This document shows, piece after piece, positions 12,622-24,673 of a stretch of 64,000 nucleotides of DNA. Position 1 is the stretch's first letter; each line of letters opens with the position of its first letter. The stretch comes from Fratercula arctica (Eukaryota; Chordata; Aves; Charadriiformes; Alcidae), in assembly GCA_947846985.1 (NCBI GenBank), contig CANTUZ010000002.1:154871889-154935888 (forward strand), written 5' to 3'. A program made the translations under genes and the position numbers. The notes below the pieces were generated by a model. It saw only the letters and a program-made list of their open reading frames with translations, searched no databases and was not told where the DNA came from.

Positions 12622-12747
12622 CTGTGTTCATCTCAACCCACCATTTTTTTCTCACTTTTACTCTTCTAATTCTCTCCCCCATCCCAACTGGGGGAGTGAG
12701 AGAGTGGCTGCATGGCCCTAGTTGCCGGCTGGGGTTAAACCATGACA

Positions 12748-12752
12748 TAGGT
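12748..12752 (+). repeat. 5-bp target site duplication, right (TAGGT)
   Basis: Exact copy of the TAGGT at 12162-12166, directly after the LTR end CATGACA. The CR1 sequence resumes from this point. Confidence 0.9.
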
Positions 12753-15343
12753 TAATGGCTGAACTTGATGATCTTAAAGGTCCTTTCCAACCTAAATTAT
12801 TCTATGATTCTTCTACATGCATTTTTTGTTGAGAAATTGGAGTCAAAGGCTTTTACACCACATCAAGTTCAACCTGGCAGGCTACAGCAGCGGCTGGGTG
12901 AGAAACACGTTAGTACACAGAGCTGGGAAGCAGCATACCTGTGTTTAGTCTAATCTCAGTCTGCCTCTTGAGAAAGAGGTTTGTAGTCCTAGGTCAGAGA
13001 CCGTAAGAGCACTTCAATACACTCCTTTTTCCATTAGATCACTGACTAAGTACTTAGGTGAAAATTATACCATTAGAAAACAGACATTATCAAATGGAGC
13101 ATTTGCAAGTTAGAGTTTAGAATGCAAAGAGGGATGACAAATGTATAATTCGGAGATGCAGGGTTCAGAAAGTCCTTTCAGAGATGTGCTCTTAACCTGA
13201 TTTCTCTCAGTCACTCTGTCAATGTTCCATTCTGTTTGCAACACCAGGCAGCCGCTGCTGATGGGCCAGGGGCTTACCACCACCCAGCCCAGGGCTCAGA
13301 GCCAAACCCACTGGGCTGCACTCGCACTGCCTGCTCTCCTCAGGGACCTGTGAACCTTCCACTCCTAGTGATGAATTCAAAACGCAGCTTGTGCCCAGTT
13401 TTGCTGCAAATGTGTTCTGGGCAGGATGGTCTCCTGAGGCGTGAGGACAGCAGGTTTAAATACCCCAGGGTGCATGACTGGCTGTGAGCCACAGCCATTT
13501 GGTCCCATGTGAGTGTACATGGGAGAAAGGCAACAACTGATGAAACAGCTCAATAGCCAGCCACAGCCAGGACTGTGCGAACCATGAAATGACACAATTC
13601 TACATGTGTTCATAGCATAATTTATCTACTTATCTCAAAAAGCTTTCTGCATCTTGCTTACAGTAATGGAAACTGATTCAACTTTCACTCCCAGGTTTAC
13701 AGAGAGGCCACTGAAGGCTCCAGTGCATTTATGGATAGAACCCCAATTTATGCGGGCGTGAGAAATGACACCATTGGTATTGACAGCTTCCTACTGAACA
13801 AGGAATAGAGCAGCTAAAGTGATTATCCAACAGACATTCAGCAATGGTCAAATAAATGAGCAGCTCCCTTGGGCTCACACTATCTGCCTCTGCATTTCCA
13901 TACTCAGGGCCTGATCTTGCTTCCATTAAGAAAGATGGAAACACTCCAAATGCTTTTGGTGGGAGCAAATGTCTGCTTCTACACACTCCAGCCTCCTGGG
14001 GTGTATATATTGTAGACTATAGTGAAGCTACGTGCCTGTATGTATTTCCTATGCAATTTCAGTTTTTATAAACCTCTGGAGTTTGCAGCTTTGTCAGAAA
14101 TGACAATGATGAGTTTTGTTCCAACTGGTGTGCTCCCAGGAAAAGTTTTTATTTTAAAGAAATGTCACTTCCCAATGAAAAAAAAATGGTTCTGCTGAAA
14201 AACTCTTCACTGGTTTTGTGTTTTGAGCTAATTCAAAGGCTAATCTTGCCTTCAGGTGCCCTGCATACTCAGGAAATACTGAATCAAAACACCTGAAGAT
14301 AACATAGTGATCATCCTCTTCTTCAGTCCATCTTCTTCAAGTGTTAAAATGCACCATCACTAGTCTCTGTTCCAGCTACAGAGGGATGACAAACCGTCAC
14401 TGGTCATTTGTTCTTGCTCATCCTGTACAGACAGCAGTAGAGGCTTCCAGTTCCTTTTCTGGATGCTTTTTGGGACAACAGTTAGTAACCTTTGGAAGCT
14501 CTTCTACATGTAGTGCTTCAGCTCTGTCAGTGTCCTCAGTATAAAAAGCAAACACTTATAAGTAGCCTTCAAAGTTTAATGGGAAATTCAAATGTCTTCT
14601 TCTAGATCTGCATATATTCTTGATTTTGGGCTCTTCTACTCACACTGTGCACTCCTCCATGCATTTCCCAGTCTTTGGATGCTAACGTACAGCATATGTT
14701 CCCCATTTAGCTCTTCCTTAATTCTTATTGGCATCATGTCTGTGGCAAAAGAGAAGCAAAACAGTTGCTGTGAGAGAAAATATTTGTTTGCAAAACAAAC
14801 TTGTCTTTATATTTGTTTGTAAAAACAGTCAAAGCCTTTATATTCTTTTTTGAGATAGACATGTCTGCAGGAAGAGTATCTTTCATGACCATTTAAGTTA
14901 TGAAGGAACTCTCATGTTTTAATGGAGCTTATCTATGAATCAGAAAATCATGTGTTAAGGTGTGGTTATAGTCTTAAACTACCTGTGCGTTTCATGTGTA
15001 TACAACCATCAACTTCTGCAAGGATGCTGGAATCTTAAAAAGGCAAGAAAAACAGTATTTGACTAAATTGCCCTGCTCATAATTGAAAAGTTCTTGAAAA
15101 ATGTTATTTAGCCAATTTTTCAAGTTCTGTCACCAGTTTGAAAAATACTGATCTGCATTTGTAAATCCCACAGTGAACAAGCCTGCCTAGACACCTTCAG
15201 AGAGGGAGGACCAGGAACCTAGGGAGACAGCAATGCGTACTAAGTAAACACTTGTAAATCTCACCCAGTAGAAAGAGGTTTTGGAGACACATATATGTGA
15301 AGACTGAGTAGAGTAGATGTTAGAAGACCACAAATCTGTAGGG

Positions 15344-15375
15344 AAAAAAAGAAAAAAAAAAAAAAAAAAAAAAAA
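15344..15375. repeat. Poly-A tract
   Basis: Seven A, one G and 24 A. The sequence to its left (to about 15200) is not recognisable as a retrocopied mRNA or SINE, so it is listed as a simple repeat. Confidence 0.85.
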
Positions 15376-15849
15376 GACCCACCACCAGCATCACCAAGGA
15401 CAAAATCAAACAGGAATAATTCAGAGTAGTTTACGGCTTTTTTTCTCAATGGCCATGCAAGGTTTTGCCATATCCTATAATAGAAGCTGATACAGATGAG
15501 ATATGGGATATTTTTAGCAGGGAATAATGTCCCAGGAGTTGCAGGTACTCTATTACTTCCCAGGATTTGCCCAAAAATTACAATATCGGTTACATTGGTT
15601 TCAGAGGAGGGCCGTGCTGGTAGAAATGCTAAGGAAGAATCAAAAGCACAGATATATGAAGTGCCTTCTTTCCCAGTACTGGAAAACACTGTGGAAATGT
15701 CATGGCTTTATCTCCGCAGAAACCCAATGGGATTGATATCAGGACTTTTTGTAGAAGATGGAGGCAGGGACGAGGCCTGCAAGCTAGTATCACTTCAATC
15801 CTCCATGCCCTCTTGTCTTTACCAATATTTCTTGATGCCAAGCCAAGGA

Positions 15850-15896
15850 GGGGGGGTGATGGTGGTGAGGGGGAGGGAGGGGGGTCTTTTCAGGGG
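15850..15896 (+). repeat. G-rich tract, near-canonical G-quadruplex
   Basis: G runs of 7 (15850-15856), 5 (15869-15873), 3 (15875-15877), 6 (15879-15884) and 4 (15893-15896). Three runs are separated by a single A. The fourth is separated by 8 bases, just over the usual 7-base loop limit. Confidence 0.6.
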
Positions 15897-18867
15897 AGTG
15901 AAGGGGACAGCAAACTCTTAATTCAGTTAACGATTACAGGAAGTGGTTTGTCAGTTTAGAGGTAGTCCCTGCTCAAAGCCAGTGCCCTTCTCAGAAATGA
16001 ACTTGCAGTTCTCTAAAGATAGATTGCGCAAAACACCAGGGGGCCCTCGGGAACCTGCAGCCACAATTCCCCAGGCAAGGAGCTCCAGAAAAGCGGTGAA
16101 ATGCCCCGCTTTGTGCAGCTGCTCTGTGGACTAAACCAACGCTCAGTGGAGCGGGTCTCTTATGCAAGTTCTCAGGTTTCATATCCGCAGTGACCAAATT
16201 TTGTTAAAAATATGACAGCTGCTCCTGTCATTTTCTTTCCATGTAATTTTAACCGTAACTTCAAACTGCACGTGCATTGTCTGCCTTTCAGGGATGGCAA
16301 AGGGAGTTTGCATAAAGCAAAGGACTTACCAGAAATTGCCAGCTTTGGCACTGAAGGATCAGGTCCACTTGGCACATCTCATAGATTGCATAAAGGAGTT
16401 TGCAAATTATAGCAAGTAATTGATATGCTAGGTGATATTCAGAGCAGTCTATTCAAACAACGTGGCAAAGTGGGATTCAGTTGTGTATAATTGCGACAAA
16501 TCAGGAAATTGTTTGATGGCGCTTCAAGGAATTACTCCCAGGTTGTCTTGAGCAATAGTGAGGATCTGAACAAATTAACTATAGAGTATCAGGAAGTCTC
16601 ATCCACATTCCCAGGAACCATACAATAAATCCTTTCATCAGAGCCTCCAACATGCCCTGTGAGAGCATTTTAGTCACCCTTAAGGAATTGCTTCAGCTAA
16701 TCCATCTGAATGACAACATTTCACACTGGTGTAAATCTAGATTATCTGCACTGATGTCAACAGATTGACTCAGAGTTTAGCATCCTTGACACCGGATAAC
16801 GGAATCTTTGCATTATTTTCAACCTAATGGTTTCCCAGTTAATTTATACTCCTTTTGTTAACCAAAACCACAGAAACTGGCACAAAGATGAAATGCGTGC
16901 TCCATACGACACAGCCTCCCACTCTTGGCAGAAGTAACTACTTCATGAGAGGCATCGTAGAGTAGGTCCATCTTGCTCCATAACTGCAGGCCAGACACAT
17001 CATGCAGCACAACAGTGTTATTGAGAACATTATGATCTTGTTTCCATCCCTATTCCCACCTTAACGAGTATATACCCCTCCTAAAGCCCAACAGCAAGAG
17101 GCTGGCTGTCCCTACCTCAGTAGTGGTTGTATCTCAAGAGACGAACACGTCATTCTGTCACAATCCTGTCACTATGACTCTCCACAGTGACAGCTTGTTT
17201 GCCATTTTCTCCCACAGAGTTTTTACCCCATTGTAGGCCAGACACTTCCGGCAAAAACAAAATAGGTTTGTCTTTTTTTTCTATTTTAGAATCCTTTTTT
17301 TGTTTGGTTTTTAGGTCTTGGGGTTTTTTTTTACCGATAAGACATTAAATGCTATATGGCACAGAGAGAGGGGCTTATTTTAGGGTATTTTAGACAGAAA
17401 GGTCACAAAGCACGACACTAGCACTTCGTCACACTGCTCAAGCTAGAGTTTCTTTGTGAGCAGTGGCTTGGTCTAATCACCCGTGGCAGCAGCTACATGA
17501 GCTCTCCCCTTCTCCTCACACTGTTAAGGCTGGTAGAGCCACAGAGGCAGGAACCTACCAGATCCATACTGCAAAGAAATGGAGAAAGTACAAAAAAAGT
17601 GTCAAAAAGCATACAACAGAAATCAGTTCACTTTGAAGTGGATATTCCAGAGCAAATGATAATCATTAAGTCAGGGTTCAACTGGTTTATTAGAATGTCT
17701 TTTCTCCACGGGAAGCAGACATCACCATGCCCTCTCCTGGCCTGTGGCACCTCTACAGCTCATCTGCAAACTTTTCTCATTTCATATGTGTCTTCCTGAA
17801 GCATTTATCCTTAGCTTAAAGTACTCTCCTCATTTGAAGGTCCTTTCCTCTGCCTCTTTGCTTGTTTCCTTGTCAACCAGTTACACAGGCAAAGAAACCT
17901 TTAAGGGATCTACAGAAGACACCTGCTCTAGTGAAAAAACCCTGAAGAGATGCCATACCATCTCAGTAGCTTCCCAGCACCAGGTGCCTCCCTTGCCATG
18001 GGCTGGTCTCCCCAGCTGCATCTCCCAGCACAGGAGCTTGTTCCAGCCTTGGGAAAGAATGTGGTTTGAAATGATGCTGGCATATGCAGGATCAAAAGCA
18101 TCCAGGTAGTTTGTTGGTGGTAGCAGCACATCACACTGTCACTGTGATCCCTTCCCTGAATGTTGCTCAAAGACTCTGCACATGTGAGTAAGTGCTCCAC
18201 AGACTCATCCGACACAGTGCACAGACACAGCTGGCAGATGTGGCCTTGAATCATTGGCTTGTTTGCTACCGAACCCTCCCCATGTACCTCCTGCATCCTT
18301 TTGATGGAAAACATTAGCTTCCAGGAGAACTCATAAGATGGTCATGTATCGACCCACAGGGGAGGGGAGTCTGCTCTGCTGCCCGGCGAATGAATCAGAT
18401 TCGTGAATGAGTGGGCTCTTTCTTTCCAGCTTCCACTTTCCCACTCATGTCCCATTCTTGTGTTCCTCGCTTACGTTAAATTCCCACACTGGGCCCTTCT
18501 TGTGTAATTTAGACTGAGATTTTCTCCCCTTTCTTTTCCCTCCCTCCCCTCCGCCCCCCGCATCCTCTGTACAACAGAGCTGGCCACACAGCAACAGAGG
18601 AAATGAACAACATCTGGTGAGACTGATTCCTCGTTCTTGTAAGCAGTGTGAGCTAACAGCTGTGTCAGGCATTTCATCCAGCCCTGGAATAGAAAAGAAA
18701 TCAATCATGCATTCCTCTTTACCACACCTCCTCGTTCTGGCATCTGCACCAGTCCTACAAGATAATTGCCTGGTTCGCTTTCCTGAAAATATACTGGAAT
18801 CCCACCCTTTGTACAGAGGACACGCCTTGATGCAAATATAATGATTCTTTTAAAATACAGGAGTGTT

Positions 18868-18889
18868 AAAAAAAAAAAAAAAGAAAAAA
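18868..18889. repeat. A-rich simple tract
   Basis: Fifteen A, one G, six A. No retrocopy is recognisable upstream. Confidence 0.8.
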
Positions 18890-20078
18890 GAGCAGAGCAC
18901 TTAATAATATGTCTACCTTAAAGAAAAGGAGCTCATTGAATTTAATAAAATTATGCAAGAGGAGATAAAGTGTGGGTTGAAAAAACAGTGTTTTTTCCTA
19001 TGCATTTAGATGCCTAAACACTACTGTATCCTGTTGCTCTTGATAGTACTGAGGCACTTCAAAAAGATGCTTCTAGGCACAGACATGAGTTGTACCATTA
19101 TGTCCAATGATGCCATAATGGTGGCAACACTTCTTGTTGGATTGAAACCTTACTGCTGACCACTCTGGAAATCAGAGCCTGGGGGCAGATGAGATCCAAG
19201 GCAGTAGCAGCCACAGGATGACCAGTAGATGCAGCAAGAGAAGGACAATTTTCTTATAACTTATGGGTCCCTGAGCCAGCTTTGGAGTTAAGGATTAAGC
19301 TCTTTTGAGTGTTTCTGCTGACACTGCCAAGGAGCTGCCAAGTACCTTCAATTGCCTGGGCAGTTTCTGTGATGCAGACGTCTGACCACTAAGAACTCAG
19401 TGAAGATCCACCAACAAGTCTTCAGTAATAATTACTGTTCCACAACCTCAGCTGTGACCACAGAAAGCACAGCTCAGGAAGGAGGATTCAAAGGTAGTTT
19501 TTATGAGAGTCTGGGACAGCCGAGCACTGGGCGACTTGCCCTGTCTGTCTCACAGCTGCTCATGCTGATGGTCGTGCAGATAAGCCAGCTGTAAAGAGCC
19601 ACAAGCATCTTCAGCTGTCCCTTGGGGTGCCGCTCACAGACTTGATGGTTTTGACTCAATTTCATTAGAATTCTGGCGAACAGTAAGGCCACAGCAGTCT
19701 AGAAAAAGAAGCTTGTTTATCATCAGTCTGGACAGGTATTTGGTCTATAATCATAGATGAAACTTGGACCCCTCTGGTAGATTGACTGTGCAGGCTGCAT
19801 GCTGGATTTTTCTGCAGAGATTTAAGCAGCCTGTGTTCTTGCTATCCATCTGCTTTCCTAGGAGCACTTCAGAGTAGTGATACCCACCTCCAGGTCTCCA
19901 GAGATGTTTCCTGGGGGCCCTGTAGGATTAGTCATGACCATGAGCAATTGAAAAGCAAAGCATTATGCTGTGAAGGACAGCAATGTATGATATTCCCTGT
20001 GGCACACCATCCTACACAGTTTTGCTAACACTGGAATCAGCCAACTTAAGAAAACAAGAAAGTAAAAAGAACACTTTC

Positions 20079-20093
20079 TTTTTTTTTTTTTTT
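20079..20093. repeat. Poly-T tract
   Basis: A run of fifteen T inside otherwise unremarkable sequence. Confidence 0.8.
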
Positions 20094-20790
20094 GTTTAAC
20101 CTCAGGTACTGTCACAGTGTCTCTTGCCCACAGAGTGAATCTTCCAGTGCCTTTGCACTGACCTTCATCTTGAAAATCTGAGAAGTAGTGAGCACAAAAG
20201 CCCAATGAAGTAAAATGCAGGACATATTGTACATTACTTTTTGCCACCTATATGCAAACGAAAACAAGTCCTCTTCTCAAACCAGTGACATTCACCACTG
20301 TAAAGTGGAACGGAGAATTTGGAAGCAGAGGGAGAAAGCAACCTAAAAGAAAGTGGGAAGCAGCCAATAAAAGACATATGTAATCGAGGGAAGCAAGCTA
20401 TAGTGCTAGGGATTTGCTTGGGGTTGAAGATTTTCCAATAAGCAATGTAACAGAACGGATTTATGATTTCACCATAAAGTTGCATGATACCATTTAATGA
20501 ATTAAACATTCGCATACGGGTTCAGAGAAAATATTACTGACTGGGAGAGCATAAAAGTGTTGGGACATTCTTCACGTTTATTGCTCATGAAAAGCTAAAG
20601 AAAGAAAGCAATCACAATAGCAATGAAACATACTTTTCCACCCACATAGCATCTGATCAAATATTCACAGATGGAATTTATATGGGGGTTTATGACATTT
20701 TTTTTAAGCTGCAGTTGTAAGTTAGATTCTGCTAAAATCCAAATGTACACGTATATCATAGGTATTTATAGGAGTCTTATTACCATAATA

Positions 20791-20930
20791 ATTGAGCACT
20801 TCACCTCTTTTAATATATTTATCCTCACACTATCCTTGGAAGGGAGGATGGGCTACCGTTCCCAATGCTGAGATGGGAACTAAGGCACAAAAGAGGCTTT
20901 GGACAATGAAGTGCCTTAACTGCCTTCAGT
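20791..20930 (+). mobile_element. MIR-like (CORE-SINE) relic, plus strand
   Basis: The order of blocks follows the MIR SINE: 'attgagcacttcacctc' (part resembling the 'attgagcacctact' core), 'taatatatttatcctcacac' (like the 'catttaatcctcacaac' part), a gap corresponding to the gtaggtactatt region ('gggctaccgttccca'), then 'gagatgggaactaaggcaca' (like 'gatgaggaaactgaggcaca') and 'gaagtgcctt'. The copy is highly diverged and lacks a clear tRNA-like head. The similarity was judged from memory of the family, so a RepeatMasker-type search is needed to settle family and edges. Confidence 0.5.
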
Positions 20931-23273
20931 TTGAATATTTCAATGCCTAGAAATTAGGCATTTGGCCACATTGGAGTGCTTAAAAAAGCCAGAGCTAGAC
21001 AGCTTCCTAACCAATCAATGGGAAGGGCTATGTGCCCCCTCGGACAGAGCAAGGAGAACTATCTAAAATAAAAATAAATTCCTCAGGACATTTACGTTTT
21101 GGAACACTCTGCTAAAATGGGAGAGTCCTGCCATCCAGCAGAATTCAAGTAAAATGCAGCTGATGAATATATGGATCTAGAAGCCAGATGATTTTTTTTG
21201 ACTGCTTGAGCACAGTCTTTGCAGGTCACAAAGATTCTTCAGGTCGTAAATTCTGCCTCTGTGAATTCTGCTTAAGACAGTCACTGCAGGTGAGTGGGTA
21301 AGGCTGTGACAAACTCGCTGCCTCCCAGGAGCAGTAACAACCCCATCAAATAGAAGGGAAAATGCTCTGAAATTATGATTATGCTCCATTGCCTTCAGCC
21401 CCACACCATCACACCAGTGCCTTCATCCCACCAGCACTCATCTGTGCAGGGAACGGCTCACCTGAGTTACCAAACTCCACTCAGTCACAGACCTACGTGT
21501 TTTCCACTCTAACACCCAACCTGAACAGGTCCCTGATGAAATGCATGTATAGAGGTTGCAAGACAGATTGATATTTCTGAGTTTACTGAGCTGGGGCAAA
21601 TAACTCTTCTTTTGCAGGTTCCAAACCCTTGGTCTTTGTTTGGACTCATGTCACTGACAAGAAAGCATCTCATTAAAGCATGTGTGATATGACAGTAGGG
21701 CAGGGAAGTCTTGCATAATGTGAGCTGGGTATTAAAACTATAATTCACCAAATAAATGAGGTTGAGTAGATGTCTGAGACCCAGGAAGGTTTGTTCAGTT
21801 GGATTCACACAAAGATGGGTTTCAATTCAGACTCATTGCTAAAGGCCTTGTGCCTACAAATGTTGCTCAGAACAACAGAATCTCGTAATCTCACAGGGAA
21901 ATACAGCCCAAAGCATCCAAAAGCAGTAATTGGCTCATAGCAACACGAAAATAGGCCAGAACTAATTTGCTTCAGACATGGTGGGAAATTGTTCAAACCT
22001 TAGCACCAGTGTTGTGGTCAGTTTGGAAACTGGGGTAAATTTGACATCACTGCTATGTTGAAAACATTCAAAAGATTTTTCCCACTCTTCTCTCATCCCC
22101 ACCTCTGAAGATGATCTCAGAACTGCTCAGCCTACATTACCTACATCCACTTTGGCAGCCAGAGATTAAAGTATAATCAAATATATTCATAATCAAATAA
22201 GCTCCATCTAGTTACCAGTTACCAAACTGAAAGGAAGTTATAAAGCAAAATCCTCAAAACACGCAGGTGTCTGGCTTGAATACTGTATTCATTCCTCCCA
22301 ACACACACCAAGGCATCTTGTTTGCTCACTGATGGGCAGGTAATGCAGAGGAATACACACTTACCCACCAAGAGGAAGCACAACGTTAGTAATGTAAAAT
22401 GCTAGGTGCCATCAGCTGTCACTGAACTCAGCAATAGGTGACAGGTCCATCTGATATTCATCCCCGTGGATTGTGACTTCTGCAGGATACTGCTTCAGAG
22501 ACTGCCTGGCCTTTTCCAGTGTTACCAGCCCAGCAGAAGCCTGGACCTAAGGCTGCTGCTTCATGGCAACTGGCAGGTTAAACACAGACAGTTAGAGGAG
22601 GTACCTCCCTCAACTGCCCGTTCTGCACGTTTTCTAGAGGCTGCTGCACTGCAGTAGATACAGTCAAACTGTACGTGATGCAGTTCCCAAACCATCATCT
22701 ACAAGTTGGGTAATTTTAGCAGAGAGAGATGCAAATGGCTGTAGTCCAAAAGTTACTTCACGTGCAATTCAGCTTCCCTGCAAAGGAAAGAAACAACGGC
22801 TGGGAGAGGGGAGGAAGAAAATAGTGGGGAGGGCAATTATCTCTGCCATCTAGGTTTTATCTTCCCGTCCTTCTGAATCAACATCCTTCGGAAAAAATCC
22901 ATTTGGAACTTTGAACCATCCTACTAAAAACATCCCATGTGTTATTTTTTGCAGCATGTCTCAGTGCATTATTGGTGTCATCTTATTTGTTATTTTAGTT
23001 TTAAAAAACATTTCATTTGAAATGAGTAAAGAAGAAAAACCTCAGGCTCTTTTTTTTGGTTCATTGTTTCTAGACTGAAGTTGCAATATATAAAAATCAG
23101 TTCAGCTGGTTTTTGTCATTACTAGAAATAAAATAATGACTTAATGACTTACTATCACATGGCATTCAGATTACAAAAGCAGCACTACATAAAAACCAAT
23201 GCAACACATATTAAATGGATTAAAATTAAACTAGATTTCTAATAGTGACTGTATGATGTGGTTACTTGAAATA
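20931..23273. other. Unique non-coding sequence, no gene seen
   Basis: No open frame above about 100 codons, no tandem repeat and no recognisable transposon. The longest frames (21509-21808 minus, 99 codons) have no recognisable features. Confidence 0.55.
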
Positions 23274-23326
23274 GCTGGGGATTAGACTCAGTGACCCAGG
23301 AGGTCTCTTCCAGAGTTATACTCCTA
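23274..23326 (+). mobile_element. Old CR1 3' tail, plus strand
   Basis: 'ggggattagactcagtgacc', 'aggaggtctcttccagag' and a following 'ttatactcc' match the general CR1 3' end pattern (ttagactagatgacc ... aggtcccttccaa ... tattct). Only about 50 bp is recognisable and it is well diverged. It ends directly before a second, longer CR1 relic in the same orientation. Confidence 0.6.
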
Positions 23327-23330
23327 AAAA

Positions 23331-24205
23331 GCAATTGTTAATGGGGAATCATCATCAAAGGGAGGGTATTTTCTGTGGGTCCAACAGAGATCTCCTTTTG
23401 TCCAATGTTATTCAACATCTTTAGCCAGGATGGTGAAGTTTTCAGAGGACACAAACATTTGGAGAACAGTAAACAATAATGGGAATGGTTCAATTGTGCT
23501 CACAGCTTGGTAAACTGCGTTATTTTCAACATCACTCTGCAGTGAAACACAGGATTCCTACATCTAAGACAAAGTCACTCTTAGAGCATGTTCAGAAGGA
23601 GGCAATCCCCAAACCCCTGTATACTATCCCGTAGAACAGAAGGTACAATGCTTGGTTATACAAAAAGCACATTGTGCCAACGTGAATTGTTATTATTACT
23701 TCTATGCATACAGCGCTGGTGAGTCCGTTACTTAACTAACATGTACAGTCCAAGGAGGTAGCTGAAACGCTGGAAATGGATCAGAAAAAGGTACAGCAAT
23801 GATTTTATGTCTGGAAAATCTGCCTTAAAACAAAAGACTTAAGCTCAGCCTCTTTAACTTCTTGAAGAAAAAGTTGAGAGGCAATGAAATCACAGTCTGT
23901 GTTTGGGGAATGGAAAATATTTCTGACAATAAAGAGTTGTTCAGTTTAGCAGATAAAAAGCATGCGATGTCTGACCAGCTAGAATTTGGAATTAGATTCA
24001 GGTAAAATAAAATATACATTTTAAATAAGATATTTAAATAATGCATCAGATAATCACTGAAATAACTTACCAAGGAAAATGGTGGATTTGTAAATCTCAT
24101 GAATTCTGAAAGGTCAGGTATCTTCTAGATATGACCTGCATGAAGGAAGCATTCATCTTGATATGGGCCTTGCTGAGAAGAAGCATTACAGGAGATCAAA
24201 GCCCC
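23331..24205 (+). mobile_element. Ancient CR1 LINE (RT region to 3' end), plus strand
   Basis: The start 'gttaatggggaatcatcatc' and the following 'aatgttattcaacatcttta' look like the RT segment just before the catalytic motif in CR1 families common in turtles and crocodilians. Later, 'aggtacagcaatgatt', 'gtctggaaaatctgcctta', 'ctcagcctctttaac', 'gttgagaggcaatga' and 'gttcagtttagcagataaa' follow the C-terminal ORF2 region in correct order. The end near 24200 ('cattacaggagatcaaa') resembles the 3' UTR. Many indels destroy the frame. The family resemblance is from memory, so the precise subfamily is open, but order and orientation are consistent over 870 bp. Confidence 0.72.
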
Positions 24206-24673
24206 TTTGCTGATTTTAAAACCTGTGAAGAAAGCTAATCTACCCACTTTTAAGGACCATCACATACAGCCTCTTGGTCACAACGTCGAGTCTCTCCGGA
24301 ACGTCTCCGTCCAAAAAGCACATTTATTTTGACTTCAGTGAGCCACCTATTTGGCCTTTATTCCTTCTAAACTTTTCCATTCTTTGAGTTCTGTTTTCAT
24401 ATCTTCTTTTAACCCAACGATTCCTCCTTGCCTTTCCATAAAGTTGTCATTTCCTTCAGATGCTCAGACTGATGAAAGAGCAGTACTGAAATAAAAGCTA
24501 AATGAGGTGAAAATATATCCCATAAAAACCCCCATTAAGGAGTTTACGGAGAGATTTCCTACTCCTCTGTCTCAGAGAGCCATATTTTATTCCTTCTAGG
24601 AAACAAAACCCCTAATCCCATAAGAATGCAGCCAGAATCAAAGAGCAAGAGGAGGCATTAGGTTGCAAGAAGT

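Larger units (their letters stand above)
12167..12747 (+). mobile_element. Solo LTR of an endogenous retrovirus (ERVL-like), 581 bp
   Basis: The element starts TGTCGTGATTT and ends AAACCATGACA, an imperfect terminal inverted repeat, and is bounded by the duplication TAGGT. Inside, in plus orientation, are a CRE-like palindrome (12410-12419), a TATA box (12426-12434), a purine-rich stretch after it, and a poly-A signal ATTAAA (12616-12621). This gives the U3-R-U5 order of an LTR. No gag, pol or env sequence and no second LTR are present, so it is a solo LTR, normally formed by recombination between two LTRs of a provirus. The ERVL assignment rests on duplication length and general resemblance to common avian LTRs; the exact family name is not certain. 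Confidence 0.9.
12052..12815 (+). mobile_element. CR1 LINE 3' end split by a solo LTR
   Basis: The left part (12052-12166) begins 'ctggaacaggttgcccag' and runs through the gtgtagatgtggtgctgag segment. The right part resumes at 12753 with 'taatggctgaacttgatgatc' and ends with 'tttccaacctaaattattctatgattct'. Between them sits the solo LTR at 12167-12747 with its target duplication. Joined across the gap, the two parts are collinear with one CR1 3' UTR, so the CR1 was present before the LTR landed. The copy is short and carries no useful coding part. Its tail type matches the minus-strand copy at 2286-3160. Confidence 0.92.
12816..20790. other. Unique non-coding sequence, no gene seen
   Basis: Eight kilobases of mostly AT-rich sequence with no recognisable gene. 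It holds simple A/T tracts (15344-15375, 18868-18889, 20079-20093) and a G-rich patch at 15850-15896. Overlapping open frames on both strands around 15261-15959 (up to 142 codons) arise next to the poly-A tract and resemble no protein I know. Frames near 17744-18314 (121 and 128 codons on opposite strands) are likewise unrecognised. Confidence 0.55.

Noticed and set aside
15261..15959. Cluster of overlapping ORFs on both strands next to the poly-A tract
   Set aside because: No recognisable domain, and overlapping frames on both strands point to chance. The poly-Phe run in the minus frame comes from the simple repeat.
17928..18314. 128-codon minus-strand frame with a CQLCLC...CAES cysteine pattern, considered as a zinc-binding protein
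   Set aside because: Cysteine spacing fits no known finger, and the overlapping opposite-strand frame is similar in length.
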